64,000 nucleotides of DNA, taken from NCBI RefSeq assembly GCF_014190805.1, contig NZ_JACHVQ010000001.1, positions 1,612,001 to 1,676,000 of the forward strand, written 5' to 3'. Shown here piece after piece: positions 24,132-32,831 of this stretch; the stretch's first letter is position 1, and every line of letters starts with the position of its first letter. Source of the DNA: Flexivirga oryzae (GTDB lineage: Bacteria > Actinomycetota > Actinomycetes > Actinomycetales > Dermatophilaceae). Made by a program: the position numbers and the translations under genes. The notes beneath the pieces are model-generated. The model had not been told where the DNA came from and searched no databases. It worked only from the letters and a program-made list of their open reading frames with translations.

Positions 24132-25406
24132 GTGCGTAACCCATTGGAAGCGGCGTTGCCGACGGGTGAGAATCCTCGGCGGCACGCCCGCGAGCTGGCG
24201 CGGATGCGTGAGGCGACAATCACCGGCGTGGTCGACCAACAACACCCACGTTCGGTGATCGCGGAGTCGTGGCATCGGATGGGCCGACTCGGCGTGGATC
24301 CGGACCGGGGGAAGCTGGCCCCGGTGATGCCCGCAGAGGAGGTCGAGTTCCGACGGCAGGACTCCGGACTGGCGGAGGTGCTGCCCATCCTGCGGAACGG
24401 GCTGGTCAGGCTCGCCGAGGAATCGGGTCACATCATGGTGGTCGCGGATCGCGACGGTCAGATCCTGTGGCGTGACGGCAGCCGCGTCGTTCTTCACCGT
24501 GCCGATCAACTGGGTTTCCGGGTGGGCGCGAACTGGCACGAGAACGTGGTCGGCACCAACGCGATCGGCACGGCCCTGGTCGCCCAGCGTGCCGTGCAGG
24601 TCTTCTCCGCCGAGCACTACGTGCGCACCCATCATGTGTGGACCTGCGCTGCGGCGCCGTTGCGCAGTCCGCGCGACGGCAGGGTGATCGGTGTCGTCGA
24701 CATCTCGGGGCCGGCGGCGACGATCAATGCAACCACGCTCGCCCTGGTGGACGCGGTCGCCCAGCTGGCCGAGACACAACTGCGGCTACGTCATCTCGTC
24801 GAGCTCGAGAGGCTGCGTCGCCTGGCGCTGCCCGCCCTCGTGCGACTGGACGGGACGGCGCTGGCGGTCGACACCGACGGTTGGGTGGCTGCGTCGACGG
24901 GCCTCGTCACGATGGACCGCATCGCCCTGCCCAGCTCCGTCGCCGCAGGGAACATCTGGTTACCCGGGTACGGCACCTGCCGCGTCGAGCCGCTGCCCGG
25001 GGGCTGGATCGTGCGGATCGAGGGACGGCACGCGGATGCTGCGCCGACGTCGATCGTGCTCGACCTGACCGGGCCGGACGCCGAGCTGCAGATCAGCGGC
25101 CCCGACACGACGTGGTGCCACGGCCTGACGCCACGTCACGCGGAGATCTGCTACCTGCTCTTCCGCCATCCGACGGGAAGATCGGCACGCCAGCTCGCGC
25201 TCGACCTGTTCGGCGACTCCGGCCGGGTCGGCACGGTTCGGGCCGAGATGTCGCGACTGCGACACAGCTTCTCCGGGATCATCCGATCCCGGCCGTACCG
25301 CCTGGCGGACGGCCTGCAGACCAGGCTGCTGTTGCCGCCGGCGCCGGAACAGCTCCTCCCGTTCTCGACCGCTCCCGCGATCCGTGGCGCGCACCTACCG
25401 CGCTGA
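24132..25406 (+). CDS. GAF-domain transcriptional regulator, AcoR-like without AAA+ domain (paralogue 1)
   Basis: A 424-residue regulator. The N-terminal region contains RSVIAESWHRMGRLGVDPD, the entry motif of AcoR-type activators. A GAF sensor follows, with NVVGTNAIGTALV and WTCAAAPLRSPRDGRVIGVVDISG. The C terminus carries a winged-helix-like DNA-binding region (LTPRHAEICYLLFRHPTG to VRAEMSRLRH). There is no sigma54-type ATPase, so it must act with sigma70-family polymerase. The GTG at 24132 is preferred because GGAGAGG ends eight bases upstream; a GTG at 24123 is possible. It is placed directly after the butanediol/acetoin genes, their presumed target. Confidence 0.8.
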   Translation: MRNPLEAALPTGENPRRHARELARMREATITGVVDQQHPRSVIAESWHRMGRLGVDPDRGKLAPVMPAEEVEFRRQDSGLAEVLPILRNGLVRLAEESGHIMVVADRDGQILWRDGSRVVLHRADQLGFRVGANWHENVVGTNAIGTALVAQRAVQVFSAEHYVRTHHVWTCAAAPLRSPRDGRVIGVVDISGPAATINATTLALVDAVAQLAETQLRLRHLVELERLRRLALPALVRLDGTALAVDTDGWVAASTGLVTMDRIALPSSVAAGNIWLPGYGTCRVEPLPGGWIVRIEGRHADAAPTSIVLDLTGPDAELQISGPDTTWCHGLTPRHAEICYLLFRHPTGRSARQLALDLFGDSGRVGTVRAEMSRLRHSFSGIIRSRPYRLADGLQTRLLLPPAPEQLLPFSTAPAIRGAHLPR

Positions 25407-25497
25407 TGGCACGGTCGAGCCGCCGGGCCTCAGCGCCGCCGTCTCGTTCGGCGCCGATGGGTGGGCGTGCCGGCGCCCGGCGGGTTACCGTGGGGCG

Positions 25498-26754
25498 ATG
25501 GATCCCTCGCGGTCAATGCCCCCACGCGACCTGCGTCGCGCGGAGTTGGCGCGCGAGGCCTTCCTGGAGCGTGGCTCTCCGGAAGACGTCCGCCCGGAGG
25601 TGTACCAGTCCTGGCTGCGTTCCCTGTCCGACGGGCTCGACCCGGAGGCCGAGTTGCGCCAGGAACCGTTGGCCGACGACGCCCTGCGATCACTGCGCGA
25701 GCAGCACCCGCTGGCAGCATCCATGCCGCTCATCCGGTCACTGCTGACCGAGAGTGCTGCGGAGGCGGGGCTGCTCGTCGCGGTCAGCGATGCCGCCGGT
25801 CGGCTGCTGTGGGTCGAGGGCGATTCGGCGTTGCGCAGAAGTGCGGAGCGGATGCTGTTCCTGCCGGGTGCCGACTGGACCGAGCAGGCCGTGGGCACCA
25901 ACGCGCCGGGTACCGCCCTGGCCATCGACAGCGCGGTCCGCATCTACGGCGCCGAACATCTTGCGCGGCAAGTCACTTCGTGGAGTTGTTCCGCCGCGCC
26001 GATCCATGACCCCGACACCGGAGCCATGCTCGGGGCGCTGGACCTGACCGGAGGTGACGACGCGGCCGCACCCCAGAGCCTGGCTCTGGTGAGCGCCACG
26101 GTCGCCGCCGTCGAAGCGCAGCTGCGCATTGCTCGCCTCACCTCCGGCATCGTAATTGGCGATCCCGCCCAGCTGGTTGCGGGACAACGGCTGACAGTGC
26201 TGGGCGCGGGTGGTGCGACGCTGTCCAGCAGCGACGGAGTGCGCAAGTTCGGCCTCCGGCACAGTGAGCTCCTGCTGCTGCTCTCGGAGGCCGCCGACGG
26301 GATGACCGCCGATCAGCTGGCGGTCGCATTGAGTGACGACGAGCTGCCGTCGGTGACGCTGCGCGCCGAGATCTCCCGATTGCGGGGCGTGCTGCCGGAT
26401 GGGCTGCTCCTCTCGCGGCCGTACCGCTTCGGACAGGCGGTGCGCAGCGACATCGCCGTCGTTCGCGAGCACCTGGAGCGGGGCGAGGTCGGCGCGGCGG
26501 TCAGCGCCTACCGGGGCCCGGTCCTGCCCGACTCGGAAGCTCCGGGCGTCATACAGATCCGTGAGCAGTTGCACACGCGGATGCGTAATTCCGTCCTGAA
26601 ACATGGCGATTCGGACCTGCTGCTGCGGTTTGCCGACACCATGTTCGGCCGTGACGACCTGCAACTGTGGGAGGCCGCGGAAGCCCTGGTCGGTGCCGGT
26701 TCCCCGCGCCGGGACTCGGTCAGTGCCCGCGTGAGCAGGCTCCGCGGCCGCTGA
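25498..26754 (+). CDS. GAF-domain transcriptional regulator (paralogue 2)
   Basis: A 418-residue regulator with the same plan as its upstream neighbour. An N-terminal EVYQSWLRSLSDGLDPEAEL motif precedes a GAF domain with QAVGTNAPGTALAID and WSCSAAPIHDPDTGAMLGALDLTG. A C-terminal DNA-binding region (FGLRHSELLLLLSEAADGMT, TLRAEISRLRGVLP) is followed by about 100 further residues. No AAA+ module is present. The ATG at 25498 has weak ribosome binding. The gene ends seven bases before a 23-bp palindrome in the aldehyde dehydrogenase promoter, its most obvious target. The duplicated regulators probably sense different alcohols or aldehydes (inference). Confidence 0.78.
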   Translation: MDPSRSMPPRDLRRAELAREAFLERGSPEDVRPEVYQSWLRSLSDGLDPEAELRQEPLADDALRSLREQHPLAASMPLIRSLLTESAAEAGLLVAVSDAAGRLLWVEGDSALRRSAERMLFLPGADWTEQAVGTNAPGTALAIDSAVRIYGAEHLARQVTSWSCSAAPIHDPDTGAMLGALDLTGGDDAAAPQSLALVSATVAAVEAQLRIARLTSGIVIGDPAQLVAGQRLTVLGAGGATLSSSDGVRKFGLRHSELLLLLSEAADGMTADQLAVALSDDELPSVTLRAEISRLRGVLPDGLLLSRPYRFGQAVRSDIAVVREHLERGEVGAAVSAYRGPVLPDSEAPGVIQIREQLHTRMRNSVLKHGDSDLLLRFADTMFGRDDLQLWEAAEALVGAGSPRRDSVSARVSRLRGR

Positions 26755-26760
26755 CGCGCA

Positions 26761-26783
26761 CGCAACGTTGGTGCAACGTTGCG
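26761..26783. promoter_or_regulatory. 23-bp palindrome in the aldehyde dehydrogenase promoter
   Basis: CGCAACGTTG (26761-26770), spacer GTG, and CAACGTTGCG (26774-26783) form a perfect 10-bp inverted repeat, ending 64 bases before the aldehyde dehydrogenase ATG. It contains the CGCAACGT-N3-TGCAAC pattern seen upstream of the other alcohol/acetate genes. It is a likely operator for a dimeric activator. Confidence 0.6.
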
Positions 26784-26847
26784 AAACGTAATCTGCGTCA
26801 CATGCCGGGCGAGGTGCCCGGAAGGAACCCCTAGGAGGGCACGCAGC

Positions 26848-28371
26848 ATGACGATTTACGCGCGGCCGGGCGAGCAGGGCAGCCCTGCTTCCTACAAGTC
26901 CCGATACGACAACTTCATCGGTGGCGACTGGGTGCCACCGGTTTCCGGCAAATACTTCGAGAACGTCTCGCCGGTCAACGGGAAGGTGTTCACCGAGATC
27001 GCACAGTCCGGCGCGGCTGACGTCGACAAGGCGCTCGACGCGGCCGAGGCCGCGGCTCCGGGGTGGGCGAAGACCTCGGTCACCGACCGCTCCAACATCC
27101 TGCTGAAGATCGCCGACCGGATCGAGCAGAACCTCGAGCTGCTCGCCGTCGGGGAGACCTGGGACAACGGCAAACCGGTGCGTGAGACGCTCGCCGCGGA
27201 CCTGCCGCTGGCCGCGGATCACTTCCGTTACTTCGCCGGCGCCATCCGGGCCCAGGAAGGCCACATCAGCCAGATCGACGACGACACCGTCGCCTACCAC
27301 TTCCACGAGCCGCTGGGCGTGGTCGGCCAGATCATCCCGTGGAACTTCCCGCTGTTGATGGCGACCTGGAAGCTGGCACCGGCTCTGGCGGCCGGCAACA
27401 CGGTCGTCCTCAAGCCCGCCGAGCAGACCCCGGCATCGATCCTGCTCCTCGTCGAGCTGATCGCCGACCTGCTGCCGCCGGGTGTCCTCAACGTGGTCAA
27501 CGGTTTCGGCGTCGAAGCGGGCAAGCCGCTCGCGTCCTCGAACCGGATCCGGAAGATCGCGTTCACCGGCGAGACCACCACCGGCCGGCTGATCATGCAG
27601 TACGCCAGTGAGAACCTCATCCCGGTCACCCTGGAGCTCGGCGGCAAGAGCCCGAACATCTTCTTCGATGATGTCGCGGCACAGGACGACTCGTTCTACG
27701 ACAAGGCGCTCGAGGGCTTCGCGATGTTCGCGCTCAACCAGGGCGAGGTCTGCACCTGCCCGAGCCGTGCGCTCATCCAGAAGCCGATCTTCGACTCCTT
27801 CCTGGCCGACGGGACGGAGCGCGTCAAGGCGATCAAGCAGGGCAACCCGCTGGACACCGAGACGATGATCGGCGCGCAGGCCAGCAACGATCAGCTGGAG
27901 AAGATCCTCTCCTACATCGACATCGGCACCAAGGAGGGCGCTCGCGTCATCACCGGTGGCGAACGCGTCGACCTCGGCGGGGACCTGTCCGGCGGATACT
28001 ACGTGTCACCAACGATTTTCGTCGGCAACAACAAGATGCGGATCTTCCAGGAGGAGATCTTCGGTCCGGTCGTGTCGGTGACCGAGTTCAACGACTTCGA
28101 CGACGCCATGTCGATCGCCAACGACACGCTCTACGGCCTGGGCGCCGGCGTGTGGTCGCGCAACATCAACACGGCATACCGGGCCGGCCGCGGCATCCAG
28201 GCCGGCCGGGTGTGGACGAACTGCTACCACCAGTACCCGGCGCACGCCGCGTTCGGAGGGTACAAGTCGTCCGGCATCGGGCGGGAGAACCACTCGATGA
28301 TGCTCGATCACTACCAGAACACCAAGAACCTGCTGGTGTCCTACAGCGCCAGCAAGCTCGGTTTCTTCTAA
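26848..28371 (+). CDS. NAD-dependent aldehyde dehydrogenase (acetaldehyde, AldB/ExaC type)
   Basis: A 507-residue aldehyde dehydrogenase. The general base lies in TLELGGKSPN (about residue 262) and the catalytic cysteine in LNQGEVCTCPSRALIQ (about residue 301). The CTCPS sequence is characteristic of the acetaldehyde-oxidising AldB/ExaC/AcoD branch. The cofactor segment IIPWNFPLLMATWKLAPALAAGN and the C-terminal GGYKSSGIGRENH are intact. It oxidises acetaldehyde (from ethanol or acetoin cleavage) to acetate with NAD+. The ATG follows AGGAGGG. A DUF779 gene follows closely, a common partner of this enzyme. Its promoter carries a strong palindrome. Confidence 0.92.
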   Translation: MTIYARPGEQGSPASYKSRYDNFIGGDWVPPVSGKYFENVSPVNGKVFTEIAQSGAADVDKALDAAEAAAPGWAKTSVTDRSNILLKIADRIEQNLELLAVGETWDNGKPVRETLAADLPLAADHFRYFAGAIRAQEGHISQIDDDTVAYHFHEPLGVVGQIIPWNFPLLMATWKLAPALAAGNTVVLKPAEQTPASILLLVELIADLLPPGVLNVVNGFGVEAGKPLASSNRIRKIAFTGETTTGRLIMQYASENLIPVTLELGGKSPNIFFDDVAAQDDSFYDKALEGFAMFALNQGEVCTCPSRALIQKPIFDSFLADGTERVKAIKQGNPLDTETMIGAQASNDQLEKILSYIDIGTKEGARVITGGERVDLGGDLSGGYYVSPTIFVGNNKMRIFQEEIFGPVVSVTEFNDFDDAMSIANDTLYGLGAGVWSRNINTAYRAGRGIQAGRVWTNCYHQYPAHAAFGGYKSSGIGRENHSMMLDHYQNTKNLLVSYSASKLGFF

Positions 28372-28391
28372 ACCAACGCGAAGAAGTTGAG

Positions 28392-28778
28392 ATGACCGAC
28401 TCGACGAACGTCCCCGGCGGTACCCCCGCCGGGGGCGTGGCCGTCACCGACGAGGCGGCGCAGATGCTGCGTCGCCTCGTCGGCGAGAACGGCCCCTTGA
28501 TGTTCCACCAGTCCGGCGGGTGCTGCGACGGCTCCTCGCCGATGTGTTACCCGCAGGGTGAATACCGGCTCGGGCAACGCGACGTCCACCTCGGCGATCT
28601 GCCGATCGGCGAGGGCTACGACCCGGTGCCGGTCTACATCTCCGGTGAACAGTACGAGGTATGGCGGCACACCGAGCTCACGATCGACCTGGTGCCGGGC
28701 CGCGGCGCCGGGTTCTCGTTGGAGGGCCCGACCGGCTACCGGTTCCTGACGCGCTCCGACGTGTGCCGAACCGACTGA
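28392..28778 (+). CDS. DUF779 protein, aldehyde dehydrogenase partner
   Basis: A 128-residue protein of the DUF779 family. The signature is LMFHQSGGCCDGSSPMCYP, with three cysteines in a cluster suggesting metal or thiol chemistry, followed by GDLPIGEGYDPVPVYISGEQYEVWRHTEL and GRGAGFSLEGPTGYRFLTRS. It starts 20 bases after the aldehyde dehydrogenase stop, a linkage that recurs widely in actinobacteria and proteobacteria. Biochemical function is unknown; a role in maturation or electron transfer for the dehydrogenase is speculation. It is followed by a strong bidirectional hairpin. Confidence 0.87.
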   Translation: MTDSTNVPGGTPAGGVAVTDEAAQMLRRLVGENGPLMFHQSGGCCDGSSPMCYPQGEYRLGQRDVHLGDLPIGEGYDPVPVYISGEQYEVWRHTELTIDLVPGRGAGFSLEGPTGYRFLTRSDVCRTD

Positions 28779-28783
28779 GGATG

Positions 28784-28820
28784 AGGACCGCTCGCGGCGC
28801 GACGCACCGCGAGCGGTCCT
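28784..28820. terminator. Bidirectional terminator hairpin
   Basis: AGGACCGCTCGCGG (28784-28797) and CCGCGAGCGGTCCT (28807-28820) form a perfect 14-bp stem with a 9-base loop. It lies between the convergent DUF779 and hydrolase genes and ends six bases before the hydrolase stop. Confidence 0.85.
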
Positions 28821-28825
28821 GAGCC

Positions 28826-29890
28826 TCAGACCTCGGTGGCGAGCAGCTCGCCCAGGTGCCGATCCACCTGGGGCAGATAGGTGTCCGCGACGGCGAACAG
28901 GCCGAGGTGCCCCAACACGTCCTGGATGACCCGGCATTCGCTGTCGGGCACCAGCTCCTGCTGTGGCTGCACGTCCCGCGGCGGGAACAGCACGTCCTCG
29001 TCGATGGGTAGCGCGAACACCTTGGCGGTGATCCTGCCCAGCGCGGCAGCCAGGTCACCGTCGGTGTTGCGGGCGACGTCGCCGCGTTGCCACTTCCACG
29101 CCTGGCACAGCAGGTCGTTCGGGTCCATCGTGGTGAAGTAGGGCTCCAGGAAACCTTCGATGAAGGCCTCCTTGGAGTCGAAGTCCAGCGCGCGCCATAC
29201 CTCCTGCTTCCAGAACTCCGACGAGAAGCCGACCAGCGCCCACACGTGCGCCTGCCGCTTCAATCCCTCGAAAACGTCCTCGTTCGAGGCGTATTCACCG
29301 CCGTTCCAACCGGGATCGGACATGATGCCCTCCCGGCAGTACTCCGCGATCAGGTAGTCGTGCGGCGTGTTCTGCGCGGTGCCGGCGATCGGCGCGGCAC
29401 GCAGCACCTTGTCGGGGAACCGGACCGCCCACTCCCAGGTCTGCTGGGCGCCCATCGACCCGCCGACCACCAGTTGCAGCCGCTCGATGCCGAAGTGCTC
29501 GCGCAGCAGTCGCTCCTGGGCGCGCACATCGTCACCGATCCGCACGTGCGGGAACTTCGACATGGCGATCGACGCGTTGGCACCGTCCGCGTTGTGCGGT
29601 GACGTGGACAGGCCGCTGCCGATCTGGTCGATCGCGACGATGAAGTACTTCGCCGGGTCGAGGGCGTGCTCCGGCCCGATGTAGGCGTCCCGCCAGATCT
29701 GGTGGGTGCCCGAATACCAGGAGGTGATGAGGATGGCGTTGTCCCGCGCCTCGTTGAGCCGGCCGAAGGTGGCGACCGCCAGCCGACAGTCCGGGATCGT
29801 GCCGCCTTCCTCCAGCTCCAGTGCGCCGATGCTGATCAGCTCGTAGTCACCGTGGAACTCATGGCTGTAGTACGGATTCTCGATCGACAT
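28826..29890 (-). CDS. MetX-like alpha/beta hydrolase (homoserine acetyltransferase family fold)
   Basis: A 354-residue alpha/beta hydrolase. The nucleophile elbow is VVGGSMGAQQTWEWAVRFPD. The catalytic aspartate is probably in LPIDEDVLFPPRD, and the histidine in DVLGHLGLFAV. The N terminus (LEEGGTIPDCRLAVATFGRLN) resembles the MetX family. Homoserine O-acetyltransferase itself is unlikely because no methionine genes are nearby. The gene is 35 bases downstream of acetyl-CoA synthetase on the same strand, suggesting an acetyl-ester hydrolase or acetyltransferase acting in acetate metabolism. That role is inference. Confidence 0.72.
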   Translation of the reverse strand: MSIENPYYSHEFHGDYELISIGALELEEGGTIPDCRLAVATFGRLNEARDNAILITSWYSGTHQIWRDAYIGPEHALDPAKYFIVAIDQIGSGLSTSPHNADGANASIAMSKFPHVRIGDDVRAQERLLREHFGIERLQLVVGGSMGAQQTWEWAVRFPDKVLRAAPIAGTAQNTPHDYLIAEYCREGIMSDPGWNGGEYASNEDVFEGLKRQAHVWALVGFSSEFWKQEVWRALDFDSKEAFIEGFLEPYFTTMDPNDLLCQAWKWQRGDVARNTDGDLAAALGRITAKVFALPIDEDVLFPPRDVQPQQELVPDSECRVIQDVLGHLGLFAVADTYLPQVDRHLGELLATEV

Positions 29891-29925
29891 GGTGGCTCCT
29901 CACCGGTGCTGCGCGACTCGGACCG

Positions 29926-31881
29926 TCAGCTCTCGCTGCTGCTGTTCATCCCCTGTTGGATGGCGCCCATCACCGAGTCGTCGGCGAGCGTGGTGACGTC
30001 GCCGACCTCGCGGTGCTCGGCGACGTCGCGCAGCAGCCGCCGCATGATCTTGCCGGAGCGGGTCTTCGGCAGCTCGGAGACGACCAGGATGTTGCGCGGA
30101 CGGGCGATCGCCCCGATCTCGCTGGAGACGTGCTTGCGCAGTTCGTTCACGACGTCGTCGTCGCCGCCCTCCGCGCTGGCACGCAGGATGACGAACGCCA
30201 CGACCGCCTGACCGGTGGTGACGTCGGACGCGCCGACCACCGCTGCCTCGGCGACCTTCGGGTGCGAGACCAGGGCCGACTCGATCTCGGTCGTCGACAG
30301 GCGGTGGCCCGAGACGTTCATGACGTCGTCGACCCGGCCGAGCACCCAGATGTCGCCGTCCTCGTCGCGCTTGGCACCGTCACCGGCGAAGTAGGTCCCC
30401 TTGAACCGCGACCAGTAGGTGTCGACATACCGCTCGTCGTCGCCCCAGACGGTGCGCAGCATCGCCGGCCACGGCTTGTTCAGCACCAGGTAGCCGCCGG
30501 AACCGTTGGGCACCGAGTTCCCTGCATCGTCCACGACATCCGCGGAGATGCCGGGCAACGGCTGCATCGCCGAACCGGGCTTGCCGCTGGTCACGCCCGG
30601 CAGCGGGCTGATCATGATCATCCCGGTCTCGGTCTGCCACCAGGTGTCCACCACGGGGGTCTTCCCGCCGCCGATGTTCTCGCGGTACCAGATGTAGGCC
30701 TCCGGGTTGATCGGCTCGCCCACCGACCCGATCAGCCGCAGCGTCGACAGATCGTTCTTGGCCGGGATCTCCGCACCGAACTTCATGAACATGCGGATCG
30801 CCGTCGGGGCGCAGTAGAGGATCGTCACCTTGTACTTCTCGATGATCTCCCACCACCGGCCGGGGTGCGGGGTGTCCGGGGTGCCTTCGTACATGATCGA
30901 GGTGGTGCCGTTGATCAGCGGCGCGTAGACGATGTAGGAGTGCCCCGTCACCCAGCCGATGTCCGCGGCCGTCCAGTAGACGTCGGTCTCCGGCTTGATG
31001 TCGAACACCGCCCAGTGGCTGTATGCCGTGCCGACGAGGTACCCACCGGTGGTGTGCAGGATGCCCTTCGGCTTGCCGGTGGTGCCGGAGGTGTACATGA
31101 CGTAGAGCGGGTGCTCGGCGTCGAACGACTCGGGGGTGTGCTCGGTCGACTGCTTGCCGACGAAGTCGTCCCACCACAGGTCGCGGCCCTCGGTCCAGTC
31201 CACGTCCTGGCCGGTCCGCTTGGCCACGATCACGTTGCGCACGTCCGGGCACTCGGTGAGCGCCTCGTCCACCGCAGGCTTGAGGGCGGACGGCTTGCCC
31301 TTGCGGTAGCCGCCGTCCGCCGTGATCACGATCTCTGCCTCGCAGCCGAGGATCCGGTCGCGCAGGGCGGTGGAGGAGAAGCCGCCGAACACCACGGTGT
31401 GCGGTGCGCCGAGGCGGGCGCAGGCGAGCATCGCGACGACCGTCTCGGGGATCATCGGCATGTAGATCGCGACGCGGTCGCCGGTCTTGACGCCGAGCTC
31501 GATCAGCGCGTTGGCCGCCTGACAGACCTCGTCCTTCAGCTGCGCGTACGTGATGGTGCGGGTGTCACCCGGTTCGCCCTCGAAGTAGTAGGCGACCCGG
31601 TCCCCGTTGCCGGCCTCCACGTGCCGGTCCAGGCAGTTGTATGCCGCGTTGATCTTGCCGCCGACGAACCACTTGGCGAACGGCGCGTTGGACCAGTCCA
31701 GTACCTGCTCGAACGGGGTCTCCCAGGTCAGCCGCTCCGCCTGCTTCGCCCAGAACGCCTCCGGGTCGGCCTCCGCCTCGGCATACGCATCGGCCGTCAG
31801 GTTCGCTGACGCCGCCAGATCGGCCGGCGGGTCGAACCGCCGGGTCTCGCGCAACAGATTGGACAAAGTGGATTCGGCCAT
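29926..31881 (-). CDS. acs: Acetyl-CoA synthetase (AMP-forming)
   Basis: A 651-residue enzyme that converts acetate, ATP and CoA to acetyl-CoA via acetyl-AMP. Core motifs are present: MYTSGTTGKPKGILHTTGGY (P-loop-like A3), VYWTAADIGWVTGHSYIVYAPL, VDTWWQTETGMIM (A5), GRVDDVMNVSGHRLSTTEIE (A8 hinge) and the C-terminal PKTRSGKIMRRLLR, whose lysine is the acetylation-controlled residue. Length is typical. It should take the acetate formed by the aldehyde dehydrogenase and imported by the divergent acetate transporter. Its upstream region contains the CGCAACGT motif and a 50-bp element duplicated in front of a GAF regulator. Confidence 0.95.
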   Translation of the reverse strand: MAESTLSNLLRETRRFDPPADLAASANLTADAYAEAEADPEAFWAKQAERLTWETPFEQVLDWSNAPFAKWFVGGKINAAYNCLDRHVEAGNGDRVAYYFEGEPGDTRTITYAQLKDEVCQAANALIELGVKTGDRVAIYMPMIPETVVAMLACARLGAPHTVVFGGFSSTALRDRILGCEAEIVITADGGYRKGKPSALKPAVDEALTECPDVRNVIVAKRTGQDVDWTEGRDLWWDDFVGKQSTEHTPESFDAEHPLYVMYTSGTTGKPKGILHTTGGYLVGTAYSHWAVFDIKPETDVYWTAADIGWVTGHSYIVYAPLINGTTSIMYEGTPDTPHPGRWWEIIEKYKVTILYCAPTAIRMFMKFGAEIPAKNDLSTLRLIGSVGEPINPEAYIWYRENIGGGKTPVVDTWWQTETGMIMISPLPGVTSGKPGSAMQPLPGISADVVDDAGNSVPNGSGGYLVLNKPWPAMLRTVWGDDERYVDTYWSRFKGTYFAGDGAKRDEDGDIWVLGRVDDVMNVSGHRLSTTEIESALVSHPKVAEAAVVGASDVTTGQAVVAFVILRASAEGGDDDVVNELRKHVSSEIGAIARPRNILVVSELPKTRSGKIMRRLLRDVAEHREVGDVTTLADDSVMGAIQQGMNSSSES

Positions 31882-31934
31882 TGGTCTCTCCCGTAGGTGG
31901 ACGTGATGCAGAGCACAACACTAGTAGCCGGCAG

Positions 31935-31951
31935 GTTGCACTGACGTTGCG
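31935..31951 (-). promoter_or_regulatory. CGCAACGT..TGCAAC motif upstream of acs
   Basis: On the minus strand, CGCAACGT, three bases, then TGCAAC, ending 53 bases before the acetyl-CoA synthetase ATG. It differs from the left part of the aldehyde dehydrogenase palindrome only in the spacer. Confidence 0.45.
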
Positions 31952-31988
31952 TCCGCGCACGCGGGAGCAGCGCTGTTGCTCATGACAC

Positions 31989-32038
31989 CAGTACAGCCGG
32001 TCGCCGCCGCCGGCGCACCTGTCTGATCGGGTAGATCC
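31989..32038. repeat. 50-bp regulatory element, copy 1 (acs/satP intergenic)
   Basis: CAGTACAGCCG (31989-31999), 16 variable bases, then CACCTGTCTGATCGGGTAGA and TCC to 32038. The same sequence at identical spacing occurs at 34073-34122, next to the start of the GAF regulator gene. Because the two copies flank functionally linked genes, this is probably a shared operator/promoter rather than a random repeat. Confidence 0.55.
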
Positions 32039-32042
32039 CGGT

Positions 32043-32059
32043 CGCAGCGTCATTGCAGC
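32043..32059 (+). promoter_or_regulatory. Variant CGCAGCGT..TGCAGC motif upstream of satP
   Basis: CGCAGCGT, CAT, TGCAGC at 32043-32059, about 112 bases before the acetate transporter start. It is the A-to-G variant at equivalent positions in both halves of the motif found at the aldehyde dehydrogenase and acetyl-CoA synthetase genes. Confidence 0.35.
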
Positions 32060-32170
32060 CTTGCGTTCCTACGCTCGTCAGCACCCGTCCGGGCGGCGAC
32101 CGGTCGACCTCGTGGCAGGTGTTCGCCGCCCGGCATCACACCCGTTCATCTACTCACAGGAGTGAGCGTC

Positions 32171-32812
32171 ATGTCTGAAACCGCAACGCGCGAAGTAGTT
32201 CAGGAAGCCCCGGATGTCATCGAGCAGGAGGTCCCGGCGCTCGCCGGCGATCCCGCGGTCATCGGCGTTCCGACCTTCATCGCCGGCTCGATCGCGCTCG
32301 GGCTGGTCCTCACCGGTTTCGTTCCGGCGGCCGCCGTCGGTGCCTCGATCCCGATCATCATGACCGCCACCGGCATCGGGCAGGTCATCGCCGCCGTGTG
32401 GGCCGCTGCGCTCGCCCAGAACGCGGTGGCCGCAGTGTTCGGCACGTTCGCCGGGTTCTGGCTCAGTTATGCGGCACTCGTGCTCGGGCTCACCCACGGG
32501 TGGTTCGGCGTCGTGGCCGCGGACGCCGTGCGCACCCAGGAGCTGTTCCTCACCACGTGGCTGTGCGTGATCGTCATGCTCACCCTCTTCTCGCTGCGTC
32601 TTCCCCTGGTGTTCACGATCCTGTTCGGCCTGGTCGATGCGGCGCTGCTGCTGGTGCTGTTGGGAACCACCCAGGCCAGCGCGGGCCTGACCAAGGCCGG
32701 TGGTTTCGCGGTGTTCGCGTTCGTGCTGGTGGGCGCGTACCTCTTCTGCAACGCGCTGTCCGCAGCGACCGGAGGACGCGGGCTTCCGTTGGGCCGGGCC
32801 GTGCTGCGGTGA
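32171..32812 (+). CDS. satP: Acetate uptake transporter, SatP/GPR1-FUN34-YaaH family
   Basis: A 213-residue membrane protein with six hydrophobic segments, as in the acetate/succinate-proton symporter family. PTFIAGSIALGLVLTGFVP corresponds to the first helix. WLSYAALVLGL, ELFLTTWLCVIVMLTLFSLRLP and AGGFAVFAFVLVGAYLFCNALSAATGG-type segments follow the family order. The canonical NPAPLG motif is replaced by GVPTFIAG, so the protein is a diverged member. The ATG at 32171 is chosen because AGGAG lies eight bases upstream. It is divergent from acetyl-CoA synthetase, supporting acetate as substrate. Confidence 0.8.
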   Translation: MSETATREVVQEAPDVIEQEVPALAGDPAVIGVPTFIAGSIALGLVLTGFVPAAAVGASIPIIMTATGIGQVIAAVWAAALAQNAVAAVFGTFAGFWLSYAALVLGLTHGWFGVVAADAVRTQELFLTTWLCVIVMLTLFSLRLPLVFTILFGLVDAALLLVLLGTTQASAGLTKAGGFAVFAFVLVGAYLFCNALSAATGGRGLPLGRAVLR

Positions 32813-32831
32813 CGCACGACCGGAACCACCC

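Noticed and set aside
22914..24779. 621-codon minus-strand frame opposite the membrane protein and first GAF regulator
   Set aside because: Arg/Asp/Gln-rich shadow translation with no motif; the plus strand carries coherent membrane segments and a GAF domain.
28826..29890. Homoserine O-acetyltransferase (metX) for methionine synthesis
   Set aside because: The fold matches, but there is no metY/metB neighbour and the gene follows acetyl-CoA synthetase; a generic family name is safer.
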